A DNA stretch of 33,961 nt from positions 1 through 33,961 of the IMG/VR virus record IMGVR_UViG_3300037189_018126. One strand, given 5' to 3'. Positions 6,792-14,320 of this stretch are shown in pieces. Below the pieces are notes generated by a model. It was given only the letters and a program-made list of their open reading frames with translations, did not search any database and was not told the DNA's origin. The DNA comes from a virus. Both the position numbers and the translations under genes were made by a program. Each line of letters starts with the position of its first letter. Positions within the stretch are counted from its first letter, which is position 1.

Positions 6792-7318
6792 TGGCGCACC
6801 TCGGCCCAGACGGGGAGGTCCAGTTGCTCGCGCGGGGCCTCAGTTGCGGCCAGCCGCGCCCGCAATAGGGCGTTCTCGGCGTCCAGTTGCTCCACCAGCG
6901 CCTCCAGCTGCTGGATGCGCTGCCGCGCCGTCAGCTTGCGGGGCAGGGGGCGCGGGGCGTTGCCGGTGGGTCGCCACGCGGTGGCCACCATTCCGGTAAC
7001 GCTGCAGGTGGTGTAGCCGGCGCCCTCCACCACGCCCTGGGCCTCCAACTCGGAAAGGCGGGCGTTGATTTTCCGCAGGCCGGACAGCCGCTCCAGCTCC
7101 CGGGCGCTGCAGCCGGGGTGGGCCGTCACCCAGCGCAGGGCCTCGGCGCGTCTGGCTGGGAGGTTTACCGCACTGAATGCCGCCCAGCTGACGTCAGCGC
7201 GGCCGAGAAGTTGCCCCACCTCCACCGGCGGGATACATCCTTCACCGGACAGTGCGTCGGTGTGGAGCTGGTGTGGAACTTGTGGCGCTTCCCGTCCGAT
7301 GCTGTCCTCTGATGACAC
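6788..7318 (-). CDS. Winged-helix protein with C-terminal coiled coil (first gene of the leftward unit)
   Basis: Up to 176 residues. The middle (about residues 48-110) looks like a winged helix: LRWVTAHPGCSARELERLSG, a recognition helix around INARLSELEAQGVVE, and a wing near GYTTCSVTG. The C-terminal part (about 130-160) has Leu heptads (IQQLEALVEQL, ENALLRARLA), suggesting a dimer. It is the first gene of the long leftward transcription unit and starts next to the attP region, so it may control lysis-lysogeny or early transcription. The GTG at 7318 has no clear ribosome-binding site; later GTG or TTG starts are possible. Not a recognised repressor family. Confidence 0.7.
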   Translation of the reverse strand: MSSEDSIGREAPQVPHQLHTDALSGEGCIPPVEVGQLLGRADVSWAAFSAVNLPARRAEALRWVTAHPGCSARELERLSGLRKINARLSELEAQGVVEGAGYTTCSVTGMVATAWRPTGNAPRPLPRKLTARQRIQQLEALVEQLDAENALLRARLAATEAPREQLDLPVWAEVRQ

Positions 7319-7434
7319 TCTCGGCCCCGTAGCTCAGATGGATAGAGCGGCGGTTTCCTAAACCGCCGGCCAGAGTTGCCCTTCCCTCTGACAGTGTCAA
7401 CTATACACCCACTTGATGTGAAAGTGGTGTGAAA
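7306..7434. other. Probable phage attachment site (attP) with flanking repeats
   Basis: The tRNA fragment at 7323-7370 is flanked by short repeats and lies directly upstream of the integrase gene. CCTCTGA occurs at 7306 and 7385 on either side. A perfect TGACA-G-TGTCA palindrome is at 7389-7399. CCACTT/AAGTGG arms are at 7409 and 7422. Direct repeats GATGTGAAA (7415) and GGTGTGAAA (7426) are 11 bp apart, with a related GGTGTGGAA at 7270. These are candidates for integrase arm sites or regulator operators. The role is inferred from position. Confidence 0.65.
7323..7370 (+). tRNA. 5' portion of tRNA-Arg(CCU), incomplete (attP core)
   Basis: The sequence matches a tRNA from the 5' acceptor strand through the D arm (GCTC/GAGC at 7332-7335 and 7345-7348) and a perfect 5-bp anticodon stem (7350-7354 with 7362-7366) around the loop TTCCTAA, anticodon CCT at 7357-7359. 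After the variable region the T arm and the 3' acceptor strand are missing: no GGTTCRA loop, and nothing pairs with the 5' acceptor strand. It is therefore not a working tRNA but fits a shared core between phage and a host tRNA-Arg gene. Confidence 0.8.
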
Positions 7435-7451
7435 ATCGACATGGGGCAAAA

Positions 7452-8504
7452 ATGGCCTTGAATCGGAAGGGCGGAAAGTGGGTCGGCGGGTACGTTTCCG
7501 TGGGGGACGACGGGCGGCCGCTCTATGTCATCGAGAAGATGCGGAAGGGGCGCCGGTACCACCTCAGCACGGGCGTGCATGACTGGGTGGAGGCGGCGAA
7601 ACAGTGGGAGCGCTTCCTTGCGGCCCCGGACGCCTACGAGCCGCAGCAGTCCGGCCCGGCTCGGCCGGAAGAGCCGCTCTATCTGACGGCGGATCTGGTG
7701 CTGGAGTACCGCCGATGGATGCTGTCCCGCACCAACTCCACCACCACGCGCCACGCCAACGAAATGGCCCACCGGCTGGCGGACTGGACGGAAGACCTTG
7801 CCGGCGTGGACCTGCGACGAGCCTCCCTCCGCGACGACCTCAAGCCCGCGGTGGAGCGCCGCGGCACTTCGCGGCAACACCGCATCATCGCCATCAAGGG
7901 GCTTTACGCCTGGCTGCGGCGAGAAAAGGGGCTGTTGACCTCCGCCCAAGACCCCTCGCTGGACCTCGCTGTGCCGCAGGCGCGCCCTGAAAAGCACCAC
8001 CGCCGCAAGGCCGTGGCGCTCGCGGACGTGCGTGCAGCGCTGGCCGCACTGGACGGGCCTTACCGAGACTGCCTACTGCTGCTCGCCTCCACCGGCTGGC
8101 ACGTCTCCGAGCTGGAGCGCTTCGTGCGCGACGAAGAGGCCCGCGTAGCACCAGGGGCGGGCGCGGTGCTCGGGGTGCTGCAGGTGCGGCATAAATCCGG
8201 GGAGACGACGCGCACGCCCGTGGTGGATTCCGAGGTGTTGGCCACCGCCAAGCGCCTGCGGGAGCGCGGCGAGGTGCCACGGAAGCTCAACGATGCCATC
8301 TACCGCGCGTGTGACTCGGCGGGCGTGGCGCGCTTCCCTCCCGGCGTGATGCGCCACAGCGTCGCCACCTGGGCCATTGAGGCAGGGCAGTCGCCCGAGC
8401 AGGTGGCCGAGTCCCTCGGGCACAAGAGCAAGTCCACCACGATGAAGTTCTACGCCGACGTGGCAGTCCCCACCGTGGCGCTCAGACTGCCGAAACTCAC
8501 TTAG
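7452..8504 (+). CDS. int: Tyrosine-type integrase
   Basis: A 350-residue site-specific recombinase for inserting the phage into, probably, a host tRNA-Arg gene. The N-terminal part includes an AP2-like arm-binding region (about 8-45) and a core-binding helical domain (about 75-165). The C-terminal catalytic domain shows Lys248 in VRHKSGETTRTPV, Arg301 in MRHSVATWAIEAG, His324 in SLGHKSKSTT and the nucleophile Tyr334 in MKFYAD. The usual Arg I in TGxRxSE is His217 (TGWHVSE), and the His of HxxR is Gly298. The ATG at 7452 has a GGGG site 5 bases upstream. It converges with, and overlaps by 8 bases, the HTH gene at 8497. Confidence 0.88.
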   Translation: MALNRKGGKWVGGYVSVGDDGRPLYVIEKMRKGRRYHLSTGVHDWVEAAKQWERFLAAPDAYEPQQSGPARPEEPLYLTADLVLEYRRWMLSRTNSTTTRHANEMAHRLADWTEDLAGVDLRRASLRDDLKPAVERRGTSRQHRIIAIKGLYAWLRREKGLLTSAQDPSLDLAVPQARPEKHHRRKAVALADVRAALAALDGPYRDCLLLLASTGWHVSELERFVRDEEARVAPGAGAVLGVLQVRHKSGETTRTPVVDSEVLATAKRLRERGEVPRKLNDAIYRACDSAGVARFPPGVMRHSVATWAIEAGQSPEQVAESLGHKSKSTTMKFYADVAVPTVALRLPKLT

Positions 8505-8913
8505 AGCGCCGCCGCAGGGCCGCGCGCAGCGAAGCAGCCTCGCCCGCGCCGGATGGCGCCTCGCGCCTCCTAGGGGCGGCCACCGGCCTTGGCGGGGCCT
8601 CTGCCGACTCCAGCAGGCGCGCGAGCTCCGATGTTGAGACCAGCACGCGGCGCCCCAGCTTCACCGTGCGGACCTCCCCAGACTTCGCCATGCGCGCCAG
8701 CGTGCGCGACGACACGCCCAACCTCTGGGCTGCCTGAGCCAGAGTGAGCGCACCCGGCAGTTGCTGGCGCCCAACGAGCGCGGCCAGCGCGTCCACCGCG
8801 GCCTCCAGTCTCAACAGCAATTCCTCGGCGCTCTTGGGCGATGAACTCATACCCAGCGTGCGTACCGCGGCGGTCTGACTTCCCAGGTCGGACAGGTTCA
8901 TGTCCGCTGGCAT
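8497..8913 (-). CDS. HTH_17/MerR-like DNA-binding protein, excisionase candidate
   Basis: The core LTLAQAAQRLGVSSRTLARMAK, followed by EVRTVKLGRRVLVSTSELARLLES, is the standard helix-turn-helix plus wing of excisionase-type (HTH_17) proteins. Before it is a Leu-rich helix, after it a Pro/Arg-rich tail. The start is uncertain: ATG at 8913 (138 residues), 8901 or 8850 (117 residues), none with a good ribosome-binding site. A run of ten C on this strand (8922-8931) lies just upstream of ATG 8913, and the open frame continues through it to 9108. Position tail-to-tail with int suggests a recombination directionality factor or regulator. Confidence 0.7.
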   Translation of the reverse strand: MPADMNLSDLGSQTAAVRTLGMSSSPKSAEELLLRLEAAVDALAALVGRQQLPGALTLAQAAQRLGVSSRTLARMAKSGEVRTVKLGRRVLVSTSELARLLESAEAPPRPVAAPRRREAPSGAGEAASLRAALRRRSK

Positions 8914-9008
8914 ACTGATGCGGGGGGGGGGCGGGGTAGCCTTGAGACTGCAGCACGTTGGCTGCGCGACACAGCGCGGCGCGGTCTGTCGCGCGGTGAA
9001 CGTATCGG

Positions 9009-9302
9009 CTATCGCTTGGGTTTCAGCAGGCTCTTCTTGAGCCGCTCCCACTCCTCGGGGTTGCGAGGCATCCCCTGCAGTCCGGCAGGCGCGCCCGCCT
9101 GCAGCCACAGGCCGTCCAGGCTGACGCGTAGCAGGCGCTCCGTGGTGTACGTGGCGGTGACTCCGTCGGGGTCTTCGCCGTCTCGCAGCGCCAGCAGGCG
9201 GAACAACTCCTGGGCAGCCTCGAGGCTCAAGACGAGGTCGCGCGGAAACCTGTAGTTAACGGCTTTGCGCTTCTGCGGCGGCGCTTTCCAGTAGTCCGAC
9301 AA
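9009..9302 (-). CDS. Hypothetical protein, possible small DNA-binding regulator
   Basis: About 97 residues from a TTG at 9302, chosen because GGAGGT lies 4 bases upstream. The N-terminal QKRKAVNYRFPRDLVLSLEAA, a basic strand followed by a helix, recalls ribbon-helix-helix proteins but is not a confident match. The frame is open upstream to 9506, with a Cys-rich extension (CQVC, CAGGCVSC), but that overlaps the control region and the next gene's ribosome-binding site. It diverges from the recombination operon across a region with an inverted repeat, so it may be its repressor. Confidence 0.55.
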   Translation of the reverse strand: MSDYWKAPPQKRKAVNYRFPRDLVLSLEAAQELFRLLALRDGEDPDGVTATYTTERLLRVSLDGLWLQAGAPAGLQGMPRNPEEWERLKKSLLKPKR

Positions 9303-9318
9303 GACGACCTCCAAGGGC

Positions 9319-9344
9319 GCAACGTGTTGCGACAGCCACGTTGC
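9319..9344. promoter_or_regulatory. Perfect inverted repeat, candidate operator or leader hairpin
   Basis: GCAACGTG (9319-9326) and CACGTTGC (9337-9344) form perfect 8-bp arms around a 10-bp spacer. The site lies 17-42 bases upstream of the TTG start at 9302, so a protein bound here could block that gene, or its mRNA could fold into a hairpin. No promoter for the leftward gene can be assigned with confidence. Confidence 0.45.
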
Positions 9345-9434
9345 CCGCTGCGCGCACGAAACGCAACCACCCGCGCATGTCAGGGCGTCGTGCGATGCGT
9401 CATTCACCGCGTAACACTTCTGCAACACACAAAC

Positions 9435-9463
9435 TTGACACCGAGATGCACGGCGTATTACAT
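9435..9463 (+). promoter_or_regulatory. Sigma70-like promoter candidate for the recombination operon
   Basis: A consensus -35 TTGACA at 9435-9440 is followed 17 bases later by TTACAT (9458-9463), a weak -10. TATTAC at 9456 is an alternative with a 15-base spacer. The bet-like start codon is about 40 bases downstream. The good -35 and correct position support it; the poor -10 lowers confidence. Confidence 0.4.
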
Positions 9464-9504
9464 CCAGTGTGTGCCCGATTGGCGGGCGCCCCAGGAGGCA
9501 GCAC

Positions 9505-10470
9505 ATGAGCGGAGCGATTCAGAGGGCAGCAGAGGCGCAGTCGTTCTTCACCACGGACCAGCTGCAGATGATTCGGACCAGCTTCCTGAGTGGGGCGTCC
9601 GAGCAGGAGGCGGGCGTGCTGCTGGAGTTGGCGCGCCTGCGCCGCCTCAACCCCATCACCCGGCAGATTCACTTCGTGAAGCGCTGGGACGGCCAGAAGC
9701 GCTGCGAGGTGTGGGCCGCCCAGGTGGGTATCGACGGGTTCCGCGCCATTGCGGAGCGCACCGGCCTGTACGACGGCCAGGACGAGGCCGAGTTCGAGTA
9801 CGACGCCAAGGGCGGGCTGAAGCTGGCCCGGGTGCGGGTGTACCGGAAGGACTGGAGCCGCCCGGCGGTGGGCGTGGCGCACTATGCCGAGTACGTGCAA
9901 CTGACGAAGGACGGCAAGCCCACCCACATGTGGGGCTCCAAGGTGCACGTCATGTTGGGCAAATGCGCCGAGGCCATCGCGCTGCGCAAGGCCTTCCCTG
10001 AGGACACCAGCGGCCTGTACTCGCCCGAGGAAATGCCCGAGGCCGAGGCACCGCGCACCGTGGCCCCGCCGCCCCCGGCCGTGGTGGCGCCGGTGCCCGA
10101 GCACTCCAAGCCCAAGCGCGAGCAGGGGCCGAAGGCCAAGGCCGCCCCCAGGGTGGTGGAGGCCGAGGTGGTGCAGCTCAACCCCGCCATCGCCACGGCC
10201 AAGGAGAAGGTGATGGCCGCCCTGGGCTGGAGTCCGGAGCCCCAGCACGAGGAACCGCCCGCGCCCGAGCTGGAGCCGGTGGACTTGGAGGTGGTGGACG
10301 ACCTCTCCCCCGCCGAGAAGGTGCTGGCCCGTATTGCCGAGGCGCAGACGCTGGCGGACCTCGCGCCGGTGGTGAAGTCCATCACCGAGCACGGGCTCAC
10401 CAAGGACGCCGGCATCCGGCAGGCGTACCAGGCGAAGCAGCGCGACCTGCGGCAGGCGGGGGGGCGGTGA
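9505..10470 (+). CDS. bet: Redbeta-type single-strand annealing recombinase (Bet)
   Basis: A 321-residue homologue of lambda Bet, which anneals complementary single strands in phage recombination and replication. Family features run from about residue 15 to 185: SEQEAGVLLELARLRRLNPITRQI, then AAQVGIDGFRAIAERTGLYDG, and CAEAIALRKAFPEDTSGLYSPEEM. The C-terminal third is a Pro/Ala-rich linker and a small helical end, longer than lambda Bet (261). The ATG at 9505 has AGGAGG 6 bases upstream. The stop overlaps the start of the nuclease gene (TGATG), giving the classic annealase-exonuclease pair. Confidence 0.92.
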   Translation: MSGAIQRAAEAQSFFTTDQLQMIRTSFLSGASEQEAGVLLELARLRRLNPITRQIHFVKRWDGQKRCEVWAAQVGIDGFRAIAERTGLYDGQDEAEFEYDAKGGLKLARVRVYRKDWSRPAVGVAHYAEYVQLTKDGKPTHMWGSKVHVMLGKCAEAIALRKAFPEDTSGLYSPEEMPEAEAPRTVAPPPPAVVAPVPEHSKPKREQGPKAKAAPRVVEAEVVQLNPAIATAKEKVMAALGWSPEPQHEEPPAPELEPVDLEVVDDLSPAEKVLARIAEAQTLADLAPVVKSITEHGLTKDAGIRQAYQAKQRDLRQAGGR

Positions 10471-11621
10471 TGAGCCTCCCTACCGCCTCGGGCCTCACCC
10501 GCGCCCTCAAGTGCCCCGCCAGCTGCCGGCTGCCGCAGGCCACCCGGGAGGCGGGCGCGCCCGCCGTCACCGGCACGCAGGTGCACTCGTTCCTTGAGTG
10601 TGTGGCGCAGCTGGGCCGGGACGCCGCGCTGGAGGCCGTCACCGACGAGCGGGCCTACCGCATCTGCGCCGCCCTGGACTTGGAGACGCTGCCGGTGGGC
10701 GACGGCACCAGCTGGGCCTCGGAAGTGGCCTTTGGCTGGGACCTCGCCACCGGCGCCGCCCGGGAGGTTGGCCGCAACGTGGGCCGCGGCTACCCGGTGA
10801 AGCCCGGCGAGCTCTACGGCACCGCGGACCTCGTCGCCCTCAGCGCGGACCGCCAGACGGCCATCGTGCTGGACGCGAAGACGGGTCGCGGCTGGATGCC
10901 CACGGCGGCCGAGTCCGCCCAGCTGCGCTTCCTCGCCCTGGCGGCGTGCGCCACCTACGGCTGCGCCTCTGCCGAGGTTGGGCACCTGCACGTCCGCGAG
11001 GACGGCAGCACGTGGCTGGAGCGGGCCAGCCTGGACGCGCTGGAGCTGGACCTCTTTGCCGAGCAGCTGCGGGTGCTGGCCGCCCAGGTGGAGGCCCGGG
11101 AGGGCGCGCTGGCCGAGGGGCCGTGGTGCCGGTACTGCCCGGCGTTCGCGTCCTGTCCGGCCAAGGCCGCGCTGGCGTGCGCTTCCGTGCAGGCCCCAGC
11201 CGAGTTGACGCCCGAGACGGTGGCGGCGGCATGGCTGCGGATGAAGGAGGTGCGCCAAGTGCTGGACCGCATGGAGGAGACGCTCAAGGAGTACGCCGCC
11301 CTGCAGCCGGTGGCCTTGGGCAACGGCATGGTGCTGGGGCCGGTGGAGTCCTCCCGGGACGAGCTGGACGGGGCGAAGGTGTACGCCACTATGGCGCGGC
11401 TGTACGGCTCTGAGGTGGCGCAGGCCTCGGTGGAGCTGGACGCCTCCAAGAAGTCCGTGGACCGTGGCGTGCGGCTGGTGGCCGAGCAACTGAAGGCCAA
11501 GGGCGAGAAGGCCACCCTGAAGGACTTGAACGCCAAGGCCCTGGAGGCGGTGCGGCAGGCCGGAGGCGTCCTCACCAAGACGCGGGTAGAGGTGCGCGAG
11601 CGCCGGGAGGTGGAGCCGTGA
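10470..11621 (+). CDS. PD-(D/E)XK nuclease (DUF2800-like), partner exonuclease of Bet
   Basis: A 383-residue protein predicted to chew DNA ends to single strands for the annealase. The nuclease core shows Glu85, GTAD with Asp120, and DAK (Asp135, Lys137) with QLRFLALA at 151-158, the Q-L-aromatic motif of RecB-type nucleases. A WCRYCPAFASC cluster (Cys220, 223, 229) follows, typical of the DUF2800 group and possibly holding metal or an iron-sulphur cluster. The C-terminal half is helical and basic. The ATG at 10470 overlaps the bet stop; a GTG three bases earlier is possible. Confidence 0.87.
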   Translation: MSLPTASGLTRALKCPASCRLPQATREAGAPAVTGTQVHSFLECVAQLGRDAALEAVTDERAYRICAALDLETLPVGDGTSWASEVAFGWDLATGAAREVGRNVGRGYPVKPGELYGTADLVALSADRQTAIVLDAKTGRGWMPTAAESAQLRFLALAACATYGCASAEVGHLHVREDGSTWLERASLDALELDLFAEQLRVLAAQVEAREGALAEGPWCRYCPAFASCPAKAALACASVQAPAELTPETVAAAWLRMKEVRQVLDRMEETLKEYAALQPVALGNGMVLGPVESSRDELDGAKVYATMARLYGSEVAQASVELDASKKSVDRGVRLVAEQLKAKGEKATLKDLNAKALEAVRQAGGVLTKTRVEVRERREVEP

Positions 11622-11809
11622 ACATTACCCACGTCATGGCCGCCCTGCAGCGCAGCGTGCAGGAGCTGGAGGCCGAGCGGCTGCGGCTGAGGGAGGTGTT
11701 GGAAGCGGTGGGCGAGCACCCCTGCGCCCACGCCGACGACTGCCAGGGGCGGAAAGCGAAGTGTCCGTCCTGTCTCGCCCACGCGGCGCTGGCGGGCACT
11801 GAAAGCTAG
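11618..11809 (+). CDS. Small coiled-coil, Cys-containing protein of the recombination operon
   Basis: A 63-residue protein from GTG 11618, overlapping the nuclease stop (GTGA). The N-terminal half is a coiled-coil-like helix (LQRSVQELEAERLRLREVLEAV). The second half has Cys and His residues (HPCAHADDC, CPSC) that could bind zinc. Coupling suggests a role with the Bet-nuclease pair, but none is known to me. Its end overlaps the convergent gene at 11806. Confidence 0.65.
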   Translation: MNITHVMAALQRSVQELEAERLRLREVLEAVGEHPCAHADDCQGRKAKCPSCLAHAALAGTES

Positions 11810-12000
11810 GCCCGGTTCTCCAGCCGCCCGTCGCTGCCCAAGTCGTAACCGCAGCGCAGCCAGGCCAGTTGCAGCCGCCGCCAGTAGGCGTCCGGCGCCA
11901 CCGTCCACCGCGGCAGGGCAGGCGGCTGCGGCCCCACGGCGGGCATTCCTGCGGGCTCCACCGCCACATCCTGCGTGGGCGGCGGGTGCGCGTAGCGCAC
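11806..12000 (-). CDS. Hypothetical protein, last gene of the fibre block
   Basis: A 64-residue frame from GTG 12000, 2 bases after the stop of the large fibre gene. The first half is Pro-rich, the second has APDAYWRRLQLAWLRCGYDLG, which looks helical. There is no clear ribosome-binding site. Its place after the fibre gene could suit a fibre-assembly factor, but nothing in the sequence confirms this. Confidence 0.5.
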   Translation of the reverse strand: MRYAHPPPTQDVAVEPAGMPAVGPQPPALPRWTVAPDAYWRRLQLAWLRCGYDLGSDGRLENRA

Positions 12001-12002
12001 GG

Positions 12003-13961
12003 CTAGTTGAAGCCCTTGCGGACAACCAAGTAACTGCCCACCTTGGCGGTCATGGTATACAGCGCGTTAGAGCTACGCAGGCGGATTGAGAACGCTCCTG
12101 AGCTGACAGCGCCCGTTAGCAGAACACCGCGAATGGTGGCCACATAGGAGGTTGTTGCCGCTGTAGTGGTGGCGAGCGCCGCCATAGCGTCTGCCGCAGT
12201 GTCATGGCGCGTCGTCATAGTACCGCCCGTGGCGTTAGCGAACGTCTGGTAATCCACCGTGTAATCCAGCACGCTGATAGTGCCGGTAGAACTTACGCTG
12301 AAGCCGGGACCGCCCGCCGTATTGCTGGACTGCCAGATGATACGGGCTTCAAAAATCCAAGGCTGAAGCAATCCAACCGAATGCGTAAGGCCAGTGATAT
12401 CGACAAAGCCAGTGCTTGTAGTCGTAAAATCAGAGGTTAAGCGGTAGATGGTGCCCGCATTGGTGTTCATTCCGGTAAGGTCTGGGAAAACAAGCGCATT
12501 CCCACTGGTTGGCGTGCTAAGCGTAAAGTTTCCCTGATTTGAGATTTTTGCACGCTCAGTTAGCGTAGTTGTCCCATCTGCCGCCGTTCTGAATGAAAGA
12601 GAACCTGGCATGTCCGAGGCTCCGGGCACGGCATCTACAATGCCATAAATGGCGGCATTGTCTCTGTACGCGGAGCCGTCATACCCGCTAAAAATCACGC
12701 CGCCTTGAAAGTCTCCGTTAGAGAGGATGGTCGGCGCATCCACTGTTCCGCGTGCGCGCTGGAGCTGCACATACGAGCCAGCCGAGGTGCCAGCGGAGCG
12801 GCCGGTGTAGTTGGCAAACCCGTCTTTGGCCGCTGAGATAGTTGAAAGCGGGGAGCTGCCAACGCCAAAGCCAGTGGCGTTAAACAAGCTGTGTCTTGTG
12901 GAACCCCCCCAAACGGCAAAGCCATTGGCATTGCTTAGGTAATCAACATAGAACGCATTCCGCTTATCGGTTGCTCCGTGAGTGCGACCGCCGTATCCAA
13001 TGGCGGCTTGTCTGGCGTTGTCGCCATCATCAAAGAAATCAACGCCGCCATATCCGGTAACAGAACCACTAAGCGTTTTGATGCTACCGCCGCCGTTTTC
13101 CGTGATGGCATTGCGAGCAACTACCGCATATGTGGTTGTTGCGTAGCCGTTGACTGAGCCAGTGTCAGTGGCCGCCGCTCCGACGTGCAACCGGTTATTT
13201 GTGGCATCGTAGGTGTAAGTTGATTCGCCAGACAGCCCGTAGGTGCTGGTCCAATAGGTTGCTTGGCCAGCCGTTCCGCTGCCGTTAACGCCCTGGCTGC
13301 AGCTGTAAGCGGTGCCGTTGCTGCTCAAAAACTGCGCCGTTCCACACGTCAAGGCTCCAGTGCCGGTGCCGCCATTTGGCTGCGGCAATGTGCCAGCTAC
13401 GTCGCTTCCCAACTGCACGGCGCTGCAGCTCGGCGCGGCGTTGTCATTGACGCCACGCACAAACTGGTTTGTGCAGACACCAACACCGCTGTAGTTGCTC
13501 GCCAGCTCTGCGTCCGAGACACACCCGCTACAGTTGAGGTCTGAAGCGGTAATGGTGGACGTGCATTGCAGGGTGGAGGTGCTGGCCGTAGTCAGGGCCT
13601 GCCCGCTGGTGCAAGTCAGGCCATGTTGCCAATCCAACTGCGCTTCACCGGCCGTGGCAAAGTCCGTAACGGTATAGTTGCCGTTAGAAAGCACCCGCTC
13701 ATTGGACAGGCCGGGGTCAGCGTACCAAGTTACAAAACCAGCGTCCGAGAGCGCGCCGCCGCCGCCCGCCACATTGACGCTAACAGTTCCGTTACCGCCG
13801 TCGACGCTGCAGGCAAGGCCTGGACTAAGACAGTTAAGGTTCCACACAGGCCCCTGGTCCACGCCGTTCTGCAACAGGCCCCAGGGGTAATCACTGTACA
13901 TGGGCGACTGCGCCACAGCCAAAGCCGCGACGAGCGCCAGCGCAACGGCGGCTACTCGCAT
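12003..13961 (-). CDS. Large tail fibre / adhesin-like protein with N-terminal signal peptide
   Basis: A 652-residue protein. It opens with MRVAAVALALVAALAVAQS, which reads as a Sec signal peptide with a cut near AVAQS. The rest is Gly, Ser, Thr and Asn rich beta-type sequence: LPQPNGGTGTGALTCGTAQFL matches the NGGTG motif common in phage fibres, followed by YDATNNRLHVG and a long middle section. Several Cys pairs in the first 250 residues suggest disulphides, fitting export. The ATG at 13961 has AGAAGG upstream. The DNA is AT-richer than the rest of the phage. Probably a receptor-binding fibre or secreted adhesin; the signal peptide is unusual for a virion protein. Confidence 0.75.
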   Translation of the reverse strand: MRVAAVALALVAALAVAQSPMYSDYPWGLLQNGVDQGPVWNLNCLSPGLACSVDGGNGTVSVNVAGGGGALSDAGFVTWYADPGLSNERVLSNGNYTVTDFATAGEAQLDWQHGLTCTSGQALTTASTSTLQCTSTITASDLNCSGCVSDAELASNYSGVGVCTNQFVRGVNDNAAPSCSAVQLGSDVAGTLPQPNGGTGTGALTCGTAQFLSSNGTAYSCSQGVNGSGTAGQATYWTSTYGLSGESTYTYDATNNRLHVGAAATDTGSVNGYATTTYAVVARNAITENGGGSIKTLSGSVTGYGGVDFFDDGDNARQAAIGYGGRTHGATDKRNAFYVDYLSNANGFAVWGGSTRHSLFNATGFGVGSSPLSTISAAKDGFANYTGRSAGTSAGSYVQLQRARGTVDAPTILSNGDFQGGVIFSGYDGSAYRDNAAIYGIVDAVPGASDMPGSLSFRTAADGTTTLTERAKISNQGNFTLSTPTSGNALVFPDLTGMNTNAGTIYRLTSDFTTTSTGFVDITGLTHSVGLLQPWIFEARIIWQSSNTAGGPGFSVSSTGTISVLDYTVDYQTFANATGGTMTTRHDTAADAMAALATTTAATTSYVATIRGVLLTGAVSSGAFSIRLRSSNALYTMTAKVGSYLVVRKGFN

Positions 13962-13963
13962 GG

Positions 13964-14320
13964 CTAGACCTTCTTGCGGATGCCAGGGGAGGCAATGCCG
14001 AAGACAGCCAGCACAGCCACCACCGCGTGGCCCACCGAGGCCACCCACGGGGGCAGCACGCCGGACTCCGAGGCCGCAATGGCCGCCGCAGCCACCACGC
14101 CAAGCGCGGCGAGGAGCTGCACGTGTGGCTGGGCGAGGATGGCGCCAGCGGCGGGCTGGGCAACAGGTGCGGCTTCAGTGTTGGGCGTGTCAGACATGGC
14201 CTGTCTCTCTTCCGGGGTGAGGTGTAGCGGTTTGAGGTTGGCGTCCAGCCCACGCAGGCGAAGCATGCCGATGCGCTCCGCTTCGCCCAGGTTGGGCAGG
14301 GGCTTACGCGGGAGCGTCAT
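13964..14320 (-). CDS. Holin-like membrane protein
   Basis: Up to 118 residues from ATG 14320. A second start, ATG 14197, gives 77 residues. Two hydrophobic segments follow: HVQLLAALGVVAAAAIAASE and VASVGHAVVAVLAVFGIAS, joined by a short turn, then a basic end (GIRKKV). Two membrane helices and a charged tail fit a class II-type holin, which forms holes that let the endolysin reach the cell wall. It follows the endolysin gene directly, with a small overlap if the longer start is used. Confidence 0.7.
   Translation of the reverse strand: MTLPRKPLPNLGEAERIGMLRLRGLDANLKPLHLTPEERQAMSDTPNTEAAPVAQPAAGAILAQPHVQLLAALGVVAAAAIAASESGVLPPWVASVGHAVVAVLAVFGIASPGIRKKV

Noticed and set aside
7323-7400. A working tRNA-Arg gene
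   Set aside because: The T arm and 3' acceptor strand are missing. CAGAG and CTCTG could pair after the anticodon arm, but the loop lacks the TTCRA sequence and nothing closes the acceptor stem.
9882-11489. A 535-residue leftward frame across the recombination operon
   Set aside because: It is a shadow of the bet-like and nuclease genes, which carry clear family motifs.
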